64,000 bases of DNA from an uncultured Collinsella sp. (GCA_902494555.1 CABUTR010000008.1:1-64000); one strand, 5' to 3'. Counted from the first letter of the stretch, positions 34,939-43,725 are shown. Program-made: numbers and translations. The notes: generated by a model not told the origin, from the letters alone.

Positions 34939-35880
34939 AGCGAGGGCCGTACGGATGGATGGGTCGCTGAGGGCCTCGCGAAGCCAGGGGGCCAGCTGCT
35001 CGGGGCGACCCTGCAGGTAGCCGTCGAGCTCGGACGGGGCCACGCGGCGCACCTCCGAGATCTCCTCTTGGTTGATGCATAGCTCGCCCGGCTCAACATG
35101 GGCTGCGAACACCTCGCACCATTCGCACTCGCAGCGGCCGTCGCCGTGGTCCTCACGGTACACCACGTGTCCGAGGTGCTTGAGCTGATCGGGCTCGCGC
35201 GTGATGCCAAGCTCTTCGTTGATGCGACGTGCCGTGGCGGCCGCGACGTCTTCCCCGGGGAGCGGATGGCCGGCACAGCCATCGGCCAGCACCCCGCCCC
35301 ACAGGCGTTTGAGCGGACTGCGACGACAGAGCAGCAGGCGCGCGTCTTCGCCCTGGCCCTCGACCAGAAGCGTCAGAAATGCCTGATGCAGGATTCCCTC
35401 GCCGGTATGGGCCTCGATGCGGTCGACGGGGCCAAGCGCCTCGCCGGTCGCGGCATCGACCGCCACGACCTCGGCGCCTGCGCCGCCCTCATCCCAGCCG
35501 GCGCGCAGAATGCGGGCTGCGGCCTCCTCGAGCGCGGCGATGAGTTCCTTGGTGGTATCGAGCATGCGCCGCAAGTCGTCCGCGGTCGCGTTCTCCACAT
35601 GAAAACCCGTGCTTGCAACTACCGGCACGCCAAAGCGCGTGGCCAGCGCCGCCGCAATATCGTGCGCCGGGATCTCGTCTCGATGGCACGGAACGGCCAG
35701 GATGCTCACCGTCGCCGTACGGCCGGGCTCGGGGCGAGGAATGGCCTGCGCCGTGGCGCCCAGGTGCGCAAACTCCGGCGAGCAGGCGTACACCGCCATG
35801 CCTCGCGGCGTCACCGTCAACTGGGCCTCGAGCGCAAACTTGCCCTCGCCCACTACAACCTTTGTCGTGTGCATACCCAT
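34933..35880 (-). CDS. LpdD-like domain fused to IPP-isomerase-like Nudix domain
   Basis: A 315-residue two-domain protein; ATG at 35880 with AGGAG upstream. Residues about 4-125 resemble LpdD, the small companion of UbiD-type phenolic-acid decarboxylases thought to help prenylated-FMN loading: HLGA, AVPCHRDE, VVASTGFHVENATADDLRRM. Residues about 138-302 match type-1 isopentenyl diphosphate isomerase. The five metal ligands of E. coli Idi align with His158, His165, His205, Glu251 and Glu253; Tyr104 and Trp161 align with Tyr241 and Trp299. The catalytic Cys67 aligns with Ala203, with a cysteine one residue earlier (Cys202). The gene precedes the DASS-ubiD-ubiX genes, so supply of dimethylallyl phosphate for UbiX is the natural inference. 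Isomerase activity is uncertain given the shifted cysteine. Confidence 0.75.
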   Translation of the reverse strand: MGMHTTKVVVGEGKFALEAQLTVTPRGMAVYACSPEFAHLGATAQAIPRPEPGRTATVSILAVPCHRDEIPAHDIAAALATRFGVPVVASTGFHVENATADDLRRMLDTTKELIAALEEAAARILRAGWDEGGAGAEVVAVDAATGEALGPVDRIEAHTGEGILHQAFLTLLVEGQGEDARLLLCRRSPLKRLWGGVLADGCAGHPLPGEDVAAATARRINEELGITREPDQLKHLGHVVYREDHGDGRCECEWCEVFAAHVEPGELCINQEEISEVRRVAPSELDGYLQGRPEQLAPWLREALSDPSIRTALAM

Positions 35881-36041
35881 GGGATCTCCTGTCGCCCGCA
35901 ATGTACCTGAGACCATCTTCGCCTGTATTGCGACTATACAGGCAAGCGCAGCCTGCGACAAAGGAGGCAGGCACCTGACACATTCTGTTAGAGTTGCAGG
36001 GATTGAATCCCGCTTATTCATGCGACATTGGAGTGACAACC

Positions 36042-37277
36042 TTGACCGCCGCAACCACGCCTAAAAGTAAGTCAACCGCCGCCGCGCTCTCCCCCGCGCG
36101 CACCAGGCTCTGCCTGGCGCTGCTCGTGCTGCTGGGATTCTCGCTCGGCTGCTCCGAGTTCGTGGTCATCGGCATCGAAAGTGACTTGGCGACGGAACTC
36201 GGCATATCGCTTGCCGCTGCGGGCCAGCTCATCAGCGTTTTTGCACTGGTCTACGCCATCGCGACGCCGGTGCTTGCGCTCAGCACGGGGCGCTTCCGTC
36301 GTTACCAGCTGCTCGTGTGCTACAGCATTATCTTTGTGCTCGGCAATCTGGTCATGGCGTTGGCGCCCAACTTCCAGGTGCTCTTTATCTCGCGCATTGT
36401 CCTGGGATCCGTCTCGGGCGCGCTGCTCGCCGTGGGCGTGACGTACATCCCCGAGCTGCTGTCCCCGCAGCAAACTTCGCTTGCCATCTCGGTCGTGTAC
36501 GGCGCGTTTTCCGTGGCGATGGTCTTTGTCACTTCGATCGGCAAGTTTGTGGCCGACACGCTCGATTGGCACGTGGCCATGTACGGTACGCTGACCTTTG
36601 CCGTTTTGATCTGCGGAGCGCTCGTGGCGTTTATGCCGCGCGCCGGACAGACCGACGAACCCGCTACCTTCCGCGAGCAGGCGGGTCTGCTACGCGAACC
36701 GAGCATCATCACCGGCATGCTTATCTTTTTGTTTGGCGTGGGCTCGGTCTATGTATTCTACGGCTACGTTACGCCTTATCTTGAGCAGGTGCTGGGTATG
36801 GGCACTGTTCAGGCGAGCACCACGCTTATGGCCTACGGCGTGTTCTGCCTGATCTCGAACATCCTGGGCGGATGGATCGACGCACGTTTTGGCATGAAGG
36901 CACTGCTTGTGACGTTTGTGCTGCAGGCTGCGGCGTTGCTCGGGCTGTTTGCCGTGGGCGGCACCATGCCGCTCGCGCTGGTCTTTGTCTTTAGCTTGGC
37001 GTTGCTCATGTACCTGTTCTCGGTGTCGTGCATCACGCACTTTATGGACGTGGCACGCAGCCGCCATCCCAAGTCGATGGTACTCGCAAGTTCGGTTGAG
37101 CCCATGGCGTTTAACGTCGGCATCTCGTTTGGCACCGCAGTGGGCGGCGCCGTGGTAAGGAGCGTTGGCATTGCCTACGTTGGCGCGGTTGGTGCCGCGT
37201 TCTCGCTTGTGGCCTGGGCGCTCACGCTGGTGACGATTAAGCTGGCTCGCTGGGAGCGCAAGCGGGCGAGAGCGTAA
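36042..37277 (+). CDS. MFS transporter, DHA1-like drug/metabolite exporter
   Basis: A 411-residue, 12-helix major facilitator. The first helices carry CSEFVVIGIESDLATELGIS, typical of the AraJ/YdhP/Bcr-like DHA1 group, and motif A-like LSTGRFRRYQ follows helix 2. The proposed start is TTG at 36042, eight bases after GGAG (36030-36033). It is followed 51 nt later by the LMW phosphatase gene. The substrate is unknown. A repeat (gcaggcacctgacaca type, 35951-35990) lies just upstream. Confidence 0.85.
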   Translation: MTAATTPKSKSTAAALSPARTRLCLALLVLLGFSLGCSEFVVIGIESDLATELGISLAAAGQLISVFALVYAIATPVLALSTGRFRRYQLLVCYSIIFVLGNLVMALAPNFQVLFISRIVLGSVSGALLAVGVTYIPELLSPQQTSLAISVVYGAFSVAMVFVTSIGKFVADTLDWHVAMYGTLTFAVLICGALVAFMPRAGQTDEPATFREQAGLLREPSIITGMLIFLFGVGSVYVFYGYVTPYLEQVLGMGTVQASTTLMAYGVFCLISNILGGWIDARFGMKALLVTFVLQAAALLGLFAVGGTMPLALVFVFSLALLMYLFSVSCITHFMDVARSRHPKSMVLASSVEPMAFNVGISFGTAVGGAVVRSVGIAYVGAVGAAFSLVAWALTLVTIKLARWERKRARA

Positions 37278-37328
37278 GCGCAGATGCGATACTCGAGCTC
37301 GATGATGGCGATCGAAAGGAAACCGCAT

Positions 37329-37775
37329 ATGCAACGCGTACTGTTTATCTGCCATGGGAACATCTGCCGCTCGACGATGGCCGAGTCGGTGTTTACCGAG
37401 CTCGTGCGCCGCGCTGGGCGCGCGGGCGAGTTTGTCATCGATTCCGCCGCGACTTCGACCGAGGAGATCGGCAACCCGCCGCATCATGGCACGGTCGCCA
37501 AGCTGCGCGAAGTCGGGATTCCCGTCGTTGCGCACCGTGCCCGCCAGGTGCGTCGCGCAGAGTATGGCAACTGGGACCACATTGTCTATATGGATGCTGA
37601 GAACGCGCGTGGCCTGCATCGCATCTTTGGCGACGACCCCGACGGCAAGATTACGCGCTTGCTCGATTGGACCGGGCGCCCCGGCGACGTGGCCGATCCC
37701 TGGTACACCGGCAATTTCGATGCCACCTACCGCGACGTGCTCGCCGGTTGCACCGCTATGCTCGAGCAGCTGTAG
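37329..37775 (+). CDS. Low-molecular-weight protein tyrosine phosphatase
   Basis: A 148-residue cytoplasmic phosphatase with the full C-x5-R-S P-loop CHGNICRS (Cys8, Arg14, Ser15) and general acid Asp123 in VADPWY. Bacterial members regulate tyrosine kinases of polysaccharide synthesis or act on arginine phosphate; no kinase is adjacent here. The start ATG at 37329 is preceded by GAAAGGA. Confidence 0.93.
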   Translation: MQRVLFICHGNICRSTMAESVFTELVRRAGRAGEFVIDSAATSTEEIGNPPHHGTVAKLREVGIPVVAHRARQVRRAEYGNWDHIVYMDAENARGLHRIFGDDPDGKITRLLDWTGRPGDVADPWYTGNFDATYRDVLAGCTAMLEQL

Positions 37776-37840
37776 GCAAGCGAGGTCGCAGGCCACGCCT
37801 TCGGCGCGAAACGAGCGTGGATAATCTCCCGCATGAAAAA

Positions 37841-37906
37841 TGAGCGTGGATTTTCTCCCACTTTGAGCATTCAAGTGCGCTCTAAACGGGAGAAAATCCA
37901 CGCTCA
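37841..37906. repeat. Palindrome E with 19-bp arms
   Basis: TGAGCGTGGATTTTCTCCC (37841-37859) and its exact complement (37888-37906). An extra half copy, GAGCGTGGATAATCTCCC, lies just before, at about 37813-37830. The right arm ends one base before the stop of the gene at 37908. Confidence 0.85.
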
Positions 37907-37907
37907 C

Positions 37908-38237
37908 CTATTCGTCGACGATCTCGGCAAGCCAGACGTTGAGGGTGTCGACCTCGGGGCAGCAGAACTTTGCCGTACCAGGCTCGTTGCCAGGCACGGT
38001 TCCGCCATAGCGCAGGATATCGATATAGGGAAAGCCCACATGGCAGGCCATGGCGCACATCTTGCCGCGGTCTCGGTCGAAGTCAAAAACGTCGCCCGGC
38101 TTGTGACCATGGTGGCAGCGGCACGCACCTAGCTGGTCCACGCAGCTCACGCGGATACGCGGACGCTTGCCACGCGGCGCGCCGAGCGGCTTGTTCTCGC
38201 CCGCAGGCTTGACGCCGCCCTCGCCAGCGTTACTCAT
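37908..38237 (-). CDS. TIGR04076-like cysteine-rich small protein
   Basis: A 109-residue soluble protein rich in Cys and His: CVDQLGACRCHHGHKPGD, CAMACHVGFPYIDILRYGG, FCCPEV. The pattern of a GH..GD..F motif, a central cysteine cluster and a C-terminal CP motif is that of the TIGR04076 family, whose function is not known; metal binding is plausible. It overlaps the end of the pyridoxal kinase gene by 8 bp, so the two are co-translated. Confidence 0.7.
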   Translation of the reverse strand: MSNAGEGGVKPAGENKPLGAPRGKRPRIRVSCVDQLGACRCHHGHKPGDVFDFDRDRGKMCAMACHVGFPYIDILRYGGTVPGNEPGTAKFCCPEVDTLNVWLAEIVDE

Positions 38238-39054
38238 GGTCGATCACGTCCAGGCAGGCCTCGATGGGCAGGCCGGCCGACTTGTCCTCTTGGTCGGCAT
38301 TGCGCTCGATAAGCTCAGCCACCACACGCATGGCATCGGACGTCGCGCGCTGCAGACTCCAACCTGCCATAACGCGGCCGACGAGCACCGCCGAGAACGT
38401 GTCGCCCGTGCCCGGGAAATAGACCGGAATGAGCTCAAAGGGAATCGTGAAGTACTCCCCCGCTACATGGTCGTAACCGATAACCGCGTTCGTGCCATTG
38501 ACCACGGCGCTCGTAATGACCACCGACTTGGCACCCAACTCGCGCACGGCGTCCACAAGGGCGCGGGCCTCATCGGGCGTGATCTGCTCTGCAATAGGCG
38601 TATCGGCGAGCAGACAGGCCTCGGTGTAGTTGGGCACCGCGTAGTCCGCGCACTCCAGCAGGTGCCGCATGAGGCCAATCGTGGACTCGGGCACGCCGGC
38701 ATAGAGCTTGCCGTTGTCACCCATGATGGGATCGACGAACACCTTGGTGCCCTTTTGCGCACGGCGGTGGCAAAAGTCCGAGATGATACGCGTCTCTTCC
38801 TCGGTCACGATAAAGCCGGTCGAGATGGCGTCGAACTCAAAGCCGAGCTCCTCCCAGATAGCGAGGCTTTGACGCACGTACTCGGTGGTGTCGTGGATGT
38901 AGAACTTGGGGTAGTTGAGCGTGTCAGAAACGAGCGCCGTCGGCAGGTTATGGATACGGTAGCCCATGTGCGACAGCACCGGCAGCATGGCGGAAAGCGC
39001 GACCTTGCCGTAACCGCACATATCGTTAACCAGCAGCAGCTGAGTATTCTTCAT
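38230..39054 (-). CDS. Pyridoxal kinase
   Basis: A PdxK/PdxY-type ribokinase-fold enzyme that phosphorylates pyridoxal, pyridoxine or pyridoxamine for PLP salvage. The 274-residue protein starts MKNTQLLLVNDMCGYGKVAL, with the family's substrate loop, followed by ALVSDTLNYPKF, DPIMGDNGKLYAG and the catalytic PGTGDTFSAVL. The anion hole GTGD is intact. It is co-transcribed with the overlapping cysteine-rich gene. No de novo PLP genes are present in the window. Confidence 0.92.
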   Translation of the reverse strand: MKNTQLLLVNDMCGYGKVALSAMLPVLSHMGYRIHNLPTALVSDTLNYPKFYIHDTTEYVRQSLAIWEELGFEFDAISTGFIVTEEETRIISDFCHRRAQKGTKVFVDPIMGDNGKLYAGVPESTIGLMRHLLECADYAVPNYTEACLLADTPIAEQITPDEARALVDAVRELGAKSVVITSAVVNGTNAVIGYDHVAGEYFTIPFELIPVYFPGTGDTFSAVLVGRVMAGWSLQRATSDAMRVVAELIERNADQEDKSAGLPIEACLDVIDHE

Positions 39055-39263
39055 GAGGGTCTCCCTTGTTTCGGGCGCGGCGCGGCAGCGCCACAGTGCG
39101 ACTAAGTGTAGCGCAGGGGGCATTGCGAGCGGGCGGTGGCGCCGTGGAGGTCAAATTGTTGCGGAAAGGTTTCGGAAAATGATCCCTTTTTTCCTCCGTC
39201 CCCAAGGGATCACATGCACCGAAGCGGACCGTGGCGGAATCACGGGTTGAGGACGGACAGCGA

Positions 39264-39402
39264 AAGCGTTCCTAAGCGAGCAAGGTGACGTGAAAGAGGA
39301 GGGCATAGGCCTTGTGGCCATGCCCGACGATTGAACGTCAGATTGCCGCTTAGGAACGCTTGCAGCGTCGAGCGGTTACGGCGTTTGGCAAAACGCCGTA
39401 AC
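39264..39402. repeat. Structured repeat G, copy 4
   Basis: The outer stem is 15 bp (39264-39278/39347-39361). Compared with copy 2, three base pairs differ and all three changes are paired (A-T to G-C, and two C-G to T-A). GCAA/TTGC, the GG/GA loop, TGACGT/ACGTCA, an apical GGGCAT/ATGCCC hairpin, the GCAGCGTCGAGCGG linker and the 12-bp GGCA-loop hairpin (39375-39386/39391-39402) follow. Unlike the other copies it is not at a stop codon but between two gene starts. A small GATCCCTT/AAGGGATC inverted repeat precedes it at 39181-39212. Confidence 0.85.
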
Positions 39403-39418
39403 TATAAAGTTTGGTACC

Positions 39419-39478
39419 TTGACATTTATTTACCGTGCTCCTAAATTGGTTAGGCACAAAACAATTCAACTACCTAAC
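39419..39478 (+). promoter_or_regulatory. Promoter and candidate operator of the marR-ABC operon
   Basis: A near-consensus promoter: TTGACA (39419-39424), 17-base spacer, TAAATT (39442-39447). An inverted pair GTTAGG (39449-39454) and CCTAAC (39473-39478) lies at and after the expected start site, a position suited to the MarR repressor encoded next. Confidence 0.7.
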
Positions 39479-39502
39479 TAAAGAAAGGAGCGAAGCTTAG
39501 AT

Positions 39503-40006
39503 ATGTGTGTTGAACCACTCGTCCTTCCGCATGAGCCCGGCGGTGACCCGTCGCAACCGGTAGACATACCCGAAGCGGTCAGCGCCGAAGACAAACTCGC
39601 CAAGCGCATCCTGAGCGGCCTGGGCTTTTGCGGCCATTACATGCATTTTCATGGCGGAGGCGTGTCCGGCAAGGCGCCCATCATCTGCCTGCTGGCCAAG
39701 CAACCCGGCGGCGAGATGTCGCAGCAGGAACTCGGCATGCACTTTGACCTCAAGCCGGGGTCGCTTTCCGAGATCCTGTCCAAGCTCGAGCTCAACGGCC
39801 TCATCGAGCGCAGCCGTAACCCCAAGGATCGACGGCAGCTCACCATTCGCCTGACCGAAACCGGCCGGGAAAACGCCCGCATCGACCAGGCGGCCCGCAT
39901 TCGCTTTAGAGAGCAAGCCTTTAGTGCCCTCACCCACGACGAGCGCGAGCAGCTCGCCGAAATGCTCGAGAAAATCCGTGTAACCTGGGAGGAACTGGAT
40001 GATTAA
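39503..40006 (+). CDS. MarR-family transcriptional regulator
   Basis: A 167-residue winged-helix dimer. The recognition region is MSQQELGMHFDLKPGSLSEILSKLE (about 73-97), with wing NPKDRRQLTIRLTETGREN. The N-terminal 35 residues are longer than usual and Pro-rich. GGAG lies 11 bases before the ATG. The stop overlaps the next ABC gene by eight bases, so it is the first gene of an exporter operon and probably its repressor. Confidence 0.9.
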   Translation: MCVEPLVLPHEPGGDPSQPVDIPEAVSAEDKLAKRILSGLGFCGHYMHFHGGGVSGKAPIICLLAKQPGGEMSQQELGMHFDLKPGSLSEILSKLELNGLIERSRNPKDRRQLTIRLTETGRENARIDQAARIRFREQAFSALTHDEREQLAEMLEKIRVTWEELDD

Positions 40007-41813
40007 AACCCTCATGGGCAGCATCCGCGACTATATGAAAGTCACCGTTGCCACGCCGTTGCTCGTGCTTGGCGAGGTGCTCTGCGAGATGCTGATTCCA
40101 TTTATCACCGCCAACCTGATCGACGCTATCAAAGACGGCGCCACCGTAGCCGAGATGCTTCCCACCGCAGGCTTTTTGGTGCTCATCGCGCTGACGTCGC
40201 TTGCTTTTGGCGCCGCGGCCGGCGTCACCTGCAGCCATGCGAGCTGCGGCTTCGCCAAGAACCTGCGTCACGACCTGTTCTACAAGATCCAGACGTTCAG
40301 CTTTGCCAACATCGATGAGTTCTCGAGCTCCTCGCTCGTCACGCGCCTGACCACCGATATCAACAACGTGCAGCAGGCCTTTATGATGATCATCCGTATC
40401 GCCGTGCGCGCGCCGCTGGTATTGATCTTCGCCTTTACCATGGCGTTTATCATGGGCGGCGGCGTCGCCATGGTCTACCTGGTCATCATTCCGCTGCTGG
40501 GCTTTGGACTGTTCTTTATCATCTTTAAGGTGCGCCCCATCTTCTCGCGCGTGTTCCACAAGTACGATGCCCTTAACGAGTCCGTCGAGGAAAACGTCAC
40601 CGGCATGCGCGTGGTCAAGAGCTATGTGCGCGAAGACTTTGAGAAGGAGAAGTTCGCGACCGCCGCGCGCGACGTCCAGATGGACTTCACCCGCGCCGAG
40701 AAGCTGCTCGCCTTTAACAACCCCATGATGAACATCTGCGTCAACGGCGCGTTTGTCGTCATCATCTACCTGGGCTCCAAGCTCATCATCACGAGCCAGG
40801 GCACGCTGTTCGACGTGGGCCAGCTCTCCTCGACCTTTACCTATGGTTTCCAGATTCTCATGAGCCTGATGCAGCTGTCGATGATCTTTGTCATGGTGAC
40901 CATGGCCGACGAATCGGCACACCGCATTACCGAGGTGCTGGCCGCCGAGCCCACGATCGCCAATCCCGCCGAGCCCGTGCTCGAGGTTGCCGACGGTTCC
41001 ATCGACTTTGACCACGTGAGCTTTAAGTATTCCAAGCATGCGAAGCGCCAGGCGCTCGACGATATCGACCTGCACATTACGAGCGGCGAGACCATCGGCA
41101 TCATCGGCGGCACCGGCTCGGCCAAGTCCACGCTCGTTAACCTCATCGCCCGCCTGTACGACACCACCGAAGGCGCTGTGCGCGTGGGCGGCGTGGACGT
41201 GCGCGACTACGACCTGGACGCGCTGCGTCACCAGGTCGCCATGGTGCTGCAGAAAAACGTGCTGTTTAGCGGCACCATCGCCGAGAACCTGCGTTGGGGC
41301 GACCCGAACGCCACCGACGAGGAAGTCCGCGAGGCGGCGCATCTGGCCTGCGCCGACGAGTTTGTCGACGGTTTCCCCAAGGGCTACGACACCTGGATCG
41401 AACAGGGCGGCTCCAATGTTTCCGGCGGTCAGAAGCAGCGCCTGTGCATTGCGCGTGCCCTGCTGCGTCGCCCCAAGATCTTGATCCTGGACGACTCCAC
41501 CAGCGCCGTCGACACCAAGACCGACGCCAAGATTCGCGCAGGGCTGGCAAGCTATCTGCCCAACACGACCAAGATCATCATCGCCCAGCGCATCAGCTCC
41601 GTGCAGGACGCAGACCGCATCATTGTCATGGAGGGCGGCCGCATCGCACAGATCGGCAACCACGAAGAGCTGCTCAAGACGAGCGAGATCTACCGCGAGA
41701 CCTTTACCTCGCAAAACAAGATGTCTGCCGAGGGCGAAGGGGCCGTCGAGGCCGACACCGAGGCATCCGCAACGCAAGCTCAGACCCAGGAAGGAGGCGA
41801 GGCATATGAGTAA
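39999..41813 (+). CDS. ABC exporter half-transporter, degenerate ATP site subunit
   Basis: A 604-residue fusion of six membrane helices and an ATPase domain. The signature is NVSGGQKQR. Walker A reads GGTGSAKST (about 370-378), with Ala where the third P-loop Gly is expected. Walker B is ILILDDSTSAVD, with Asp instead of the catalytic Glu. This D form is the hallmark of the non-catalytic-site half of heterodimeric exporters such as BmrC/D and LmrC/D. It overlaps the next gene by eight bases, which encodes the other half. The substrate is unknown; a drug or toxic metabolite is likely given MarR control. Confidence 0.92.
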   Translation: MIKTLMGSIRDYMKVTVATPLLVLGEVLCEMLIPFITANLIDAIKDGATVAEMLPTAGFLVLIALTSLAFGAAAGVTCSHASCGFAKNLRHDLFYKIQTFSFANIDEFSSSSLVTRLTTDINNVQQAFMMIIRIAVRAPLVLIFAFTMAFIMGGGVAMVYLVIIPLLGFGLFFIIFKVRPIFSRVFHKYDALNESVEENVTGMRVVKSYVREDFEKEKFATAARDVQMDFTRAEKLLAFNNPMMNICVNGAFVVIIYLGSKLIITSQGTLFDVGQLSSTFTYGFQILMSLMQLSMIFVMVTMADESAHRITEVLAAEPTIANPAEPVLEVADGSIDFDHVSFKYSKHAKRQALDDIDLHITSGETIGIIGGTGSAKSTLVNLIARLYDTTEGAVRVGGVDVRDYDLDALRHQVAMVLQKNVLFSGTIAENLRWGDPNATDEEVREAAHLACADEFVDGFPKGYDTWIEQGGSNVSGGQKQRLCIARALLRRPKILILDDSTSAVDTKTDAKIRAGLASYLPNTTKIIIAQRISSVQDADRIIVMEGGRIAQIGNHEELLKTSEIYRETFTSQNKMSAEGEGAVEADTEASATQAQTQEGGEAYE

Positions 41814-43725
41814 GGCAACGACCGCCGAGCGCGCGCTCAACCGCAAGGACGGCACCATGTCGCGCCTCATCAAGACGCTCTTTGGCTTCTATCCTGTGCT
41901 TTTGCCCCTCGTCGTCGCCGGCGTGGTGCTCTGCGCCATCATCAACTCCATCGGCGCGACCTTCCTGCAGAGCGCCCTGCAGATTATTAGCGAATCGTGG
42001 CAGTCGGGCGATTGGGAAGCCGCACAGCCCAAGATTCTGCAGCTCGTGACCACCCTCGCCTGCATCTACGGCGTCGGCGTCCTGTCCTCGCTCTTCTGGA
42101 ACCGCGCCATGGCTATCGTCACGCAGGGCTCGCTCGAGAAGCTGCGCGAGATGATGTTCAACCGCATGCAGGACCTGCCGATCCGCTACTTCGACACGCA
42201 CCAGCGCGGCGACATCATGAGCCACTACACCAACGACATCGACACGCTGCGCCAGATGATCAGCCAGTCGCTGCCCAACCTGCTCATGACGATCATCGTC
42301 ATCGTCACCGTGTTCTTTATCATGCTGTATTACAGCGTGTGGATGTGCATGGTTATCATCGCCGGCGTCGCGTTTATGACCTTTATGACCAAGCTGCTCG
42401 GCTCCAATTCCGCGCGTTTCTTTATTGCGCAGCAGACCGAGCTCGGCGTGGTCGAGGGCCATATCGAGGAAGTCATGAACGGCCAGAAGGTCGTCAAGGC
42501 ATTCTGCCACGAGTCTGCCGCCGAAGCCGATTTTGACGCGCGCAACGAAAAGCTCTTTGAGGTCTCGCAGAAGGCCAACATGTACGCCAACATCCTCATG
42601 CCCATCCTTATGAACCTGGGCAACCTGCTCTACGTGCTGGTCGCACTGGCAGGCGGCATTTTCCTGGCGCTGGGCGTGCCCAACCTGAGCATCTCGGGCA
42701 TGGCGCTGTCCATCGCCGTCGTGGTGCCGTTCCTCAACATGACCAAGCAGTTCTGCGGACAGATCGGCCAGATCTCGCAGCAGATCAACGCCGTGGTCAT
42801 GGGCCTCGCCGGCGCCGACCGCATCTTTGAGCTCATCGACGAGAAGCCCGAGGCCGACGAAGGCTACGTGACGCTCGTCAACGCGCAGGTGAACCCCGAG
42901 ACCTGGGAGTTCGAGGAGGCCGACCACCACACTGGCATGTGGGCATGGAAACATCCGCACCGCGCAACCGGCGAGATCGAGTACGTACCGCTGCGCGGCG
43001 ACCTGGTCATGGACAATGTGGACTTTGGCTACACGCCCGACCACGAGGTGCTGCATGGCGTGTCCGTGTTTGCCAAGCCGGGCCAGAAGGTCGCGTTTGT
43101 CGGCGCCACCGGTGCCGGTAAGACGACCATCACCAACCTCATCAACCGCTTCTATGACATCGCCGACGGCAAGATCCGCTACGACGGCATCAACGTCAAC
43201 AAGATCCGCAAGGCCGATCTGCGCCGCTCGCTGGGCGTCGTGCTGCAGGACGTGAACCTGTTCACCGGCACCGTGATGGATAACATCCGCTACGGCAACC
43301 TGGACGCTACCGACGAGGAGTGCATCGCGGCGGCCAAGCTCGCCGGCGCCGACGACTTTATCACCCGCCTGCCCGACGGCTACGACACCATGCTCACCGG
43401 CAACGGCGCGCAGCTGTCGCAGGGCCAGCGCCAGCTGATCTCGATCGCACGCGCCGCCGTCGCCGATCCGCCGGCAATGATTCTGGACGAGGCCACGAGC
43501 TCCATCGACACCCGCACTGAGGCCATCGTGCAGGCCGGCATGGATAAGCTCATGGAGGGCCGCACGACGTTTGTCATCGCTCACCGCCTGTCCACCGTGC
43601 GCAACTCCGACGCGATCATCTGCCTGGACCACGGCCGCATCATCGAGCGCGGCAACCACGACGAGCTGATCGCCAAGCGCGGGTATTACTACCAGCTCTA
43701 CACCGGAGCGTTTGAGCTGGAGTAG
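41806..43725 (+). CDS. ABC exporter half-transporter, catalytic-site subunit
   Basis: A 639-residue partner of the preceding gene. Six helices are followed by an ATPase with Walker A GATGAGKTT (about 430-438), signature LSQGQRQ and a canonical Walker B MILDEATSSID with catalytic Glu. A hydrophilic insertion of about 55 residues (347-400) lies between the membrane and ATPase domains. The start ATG at 41806 follows AAGGAGG. In the heterodimer one composite site would be competent and the other degenerate. Confidence 0.92.
   Translation: MSKATTAERALNRKDGTMSRLIKTLFGFYPVLLPLVVAGVVLCAIINSIGATFLQSALQIISESWQSGDWEAAQPKILQLVTTLACIYGVGVLSSLFWNRAMAIVTQGSLEKLREMMFNRMQDLPIRYFDTHQRGDIMSHYTNDIDTLRQMISQSLPNLLMTIIVIVTVFFIMLYYSVWMCMVIIAGVAFMTFMTKLLGSNSARFFIAQQTELGVVEGHIEEVMNGQKVVKAFCHESAAEADFDARNEKLFEVSQKANMYANILMPILMNLGNLLYVLVALAGGIFLALGVPNLSISGMALSIAVVVPFLNMTKQFCGQIGQISQQINAVVMGLAGADRIFELIDEKPEADEGYVTLVNAQVNPETWEFEEADHHTGMWAWKHPHRATGEIEYVPLRGDLVMDNVDFGYTPDHEVLHGVSVFAKPGQKVAFVGATGAGKTTITNLINRFYDIADGKIRYDGINVNKIRKADLRRSLGVVLQDVNLFTGTVMDNIRYGNLDATDEECIAAAKLAGADDFITRLPDGYDTMLTGNGAQLSQGQRQLISIARAAVADPPAMILDEATSSIDTRTEAIVQAGMDKLMEGRTTFVIAHRLSTVRNSDAIICLDHGRIIERGNHDELIAKRGYYYQLYTGAFELE

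Noticed and set aside
35951..35990. Insertion-sequence end upstream of the MFS gene (GGCAGGCACCTGACACA type)
   Set aside because: Only a short GCCTGC/GCAGGC dyad is present, with no transposase or matching second end; listed at most as a small repeat.
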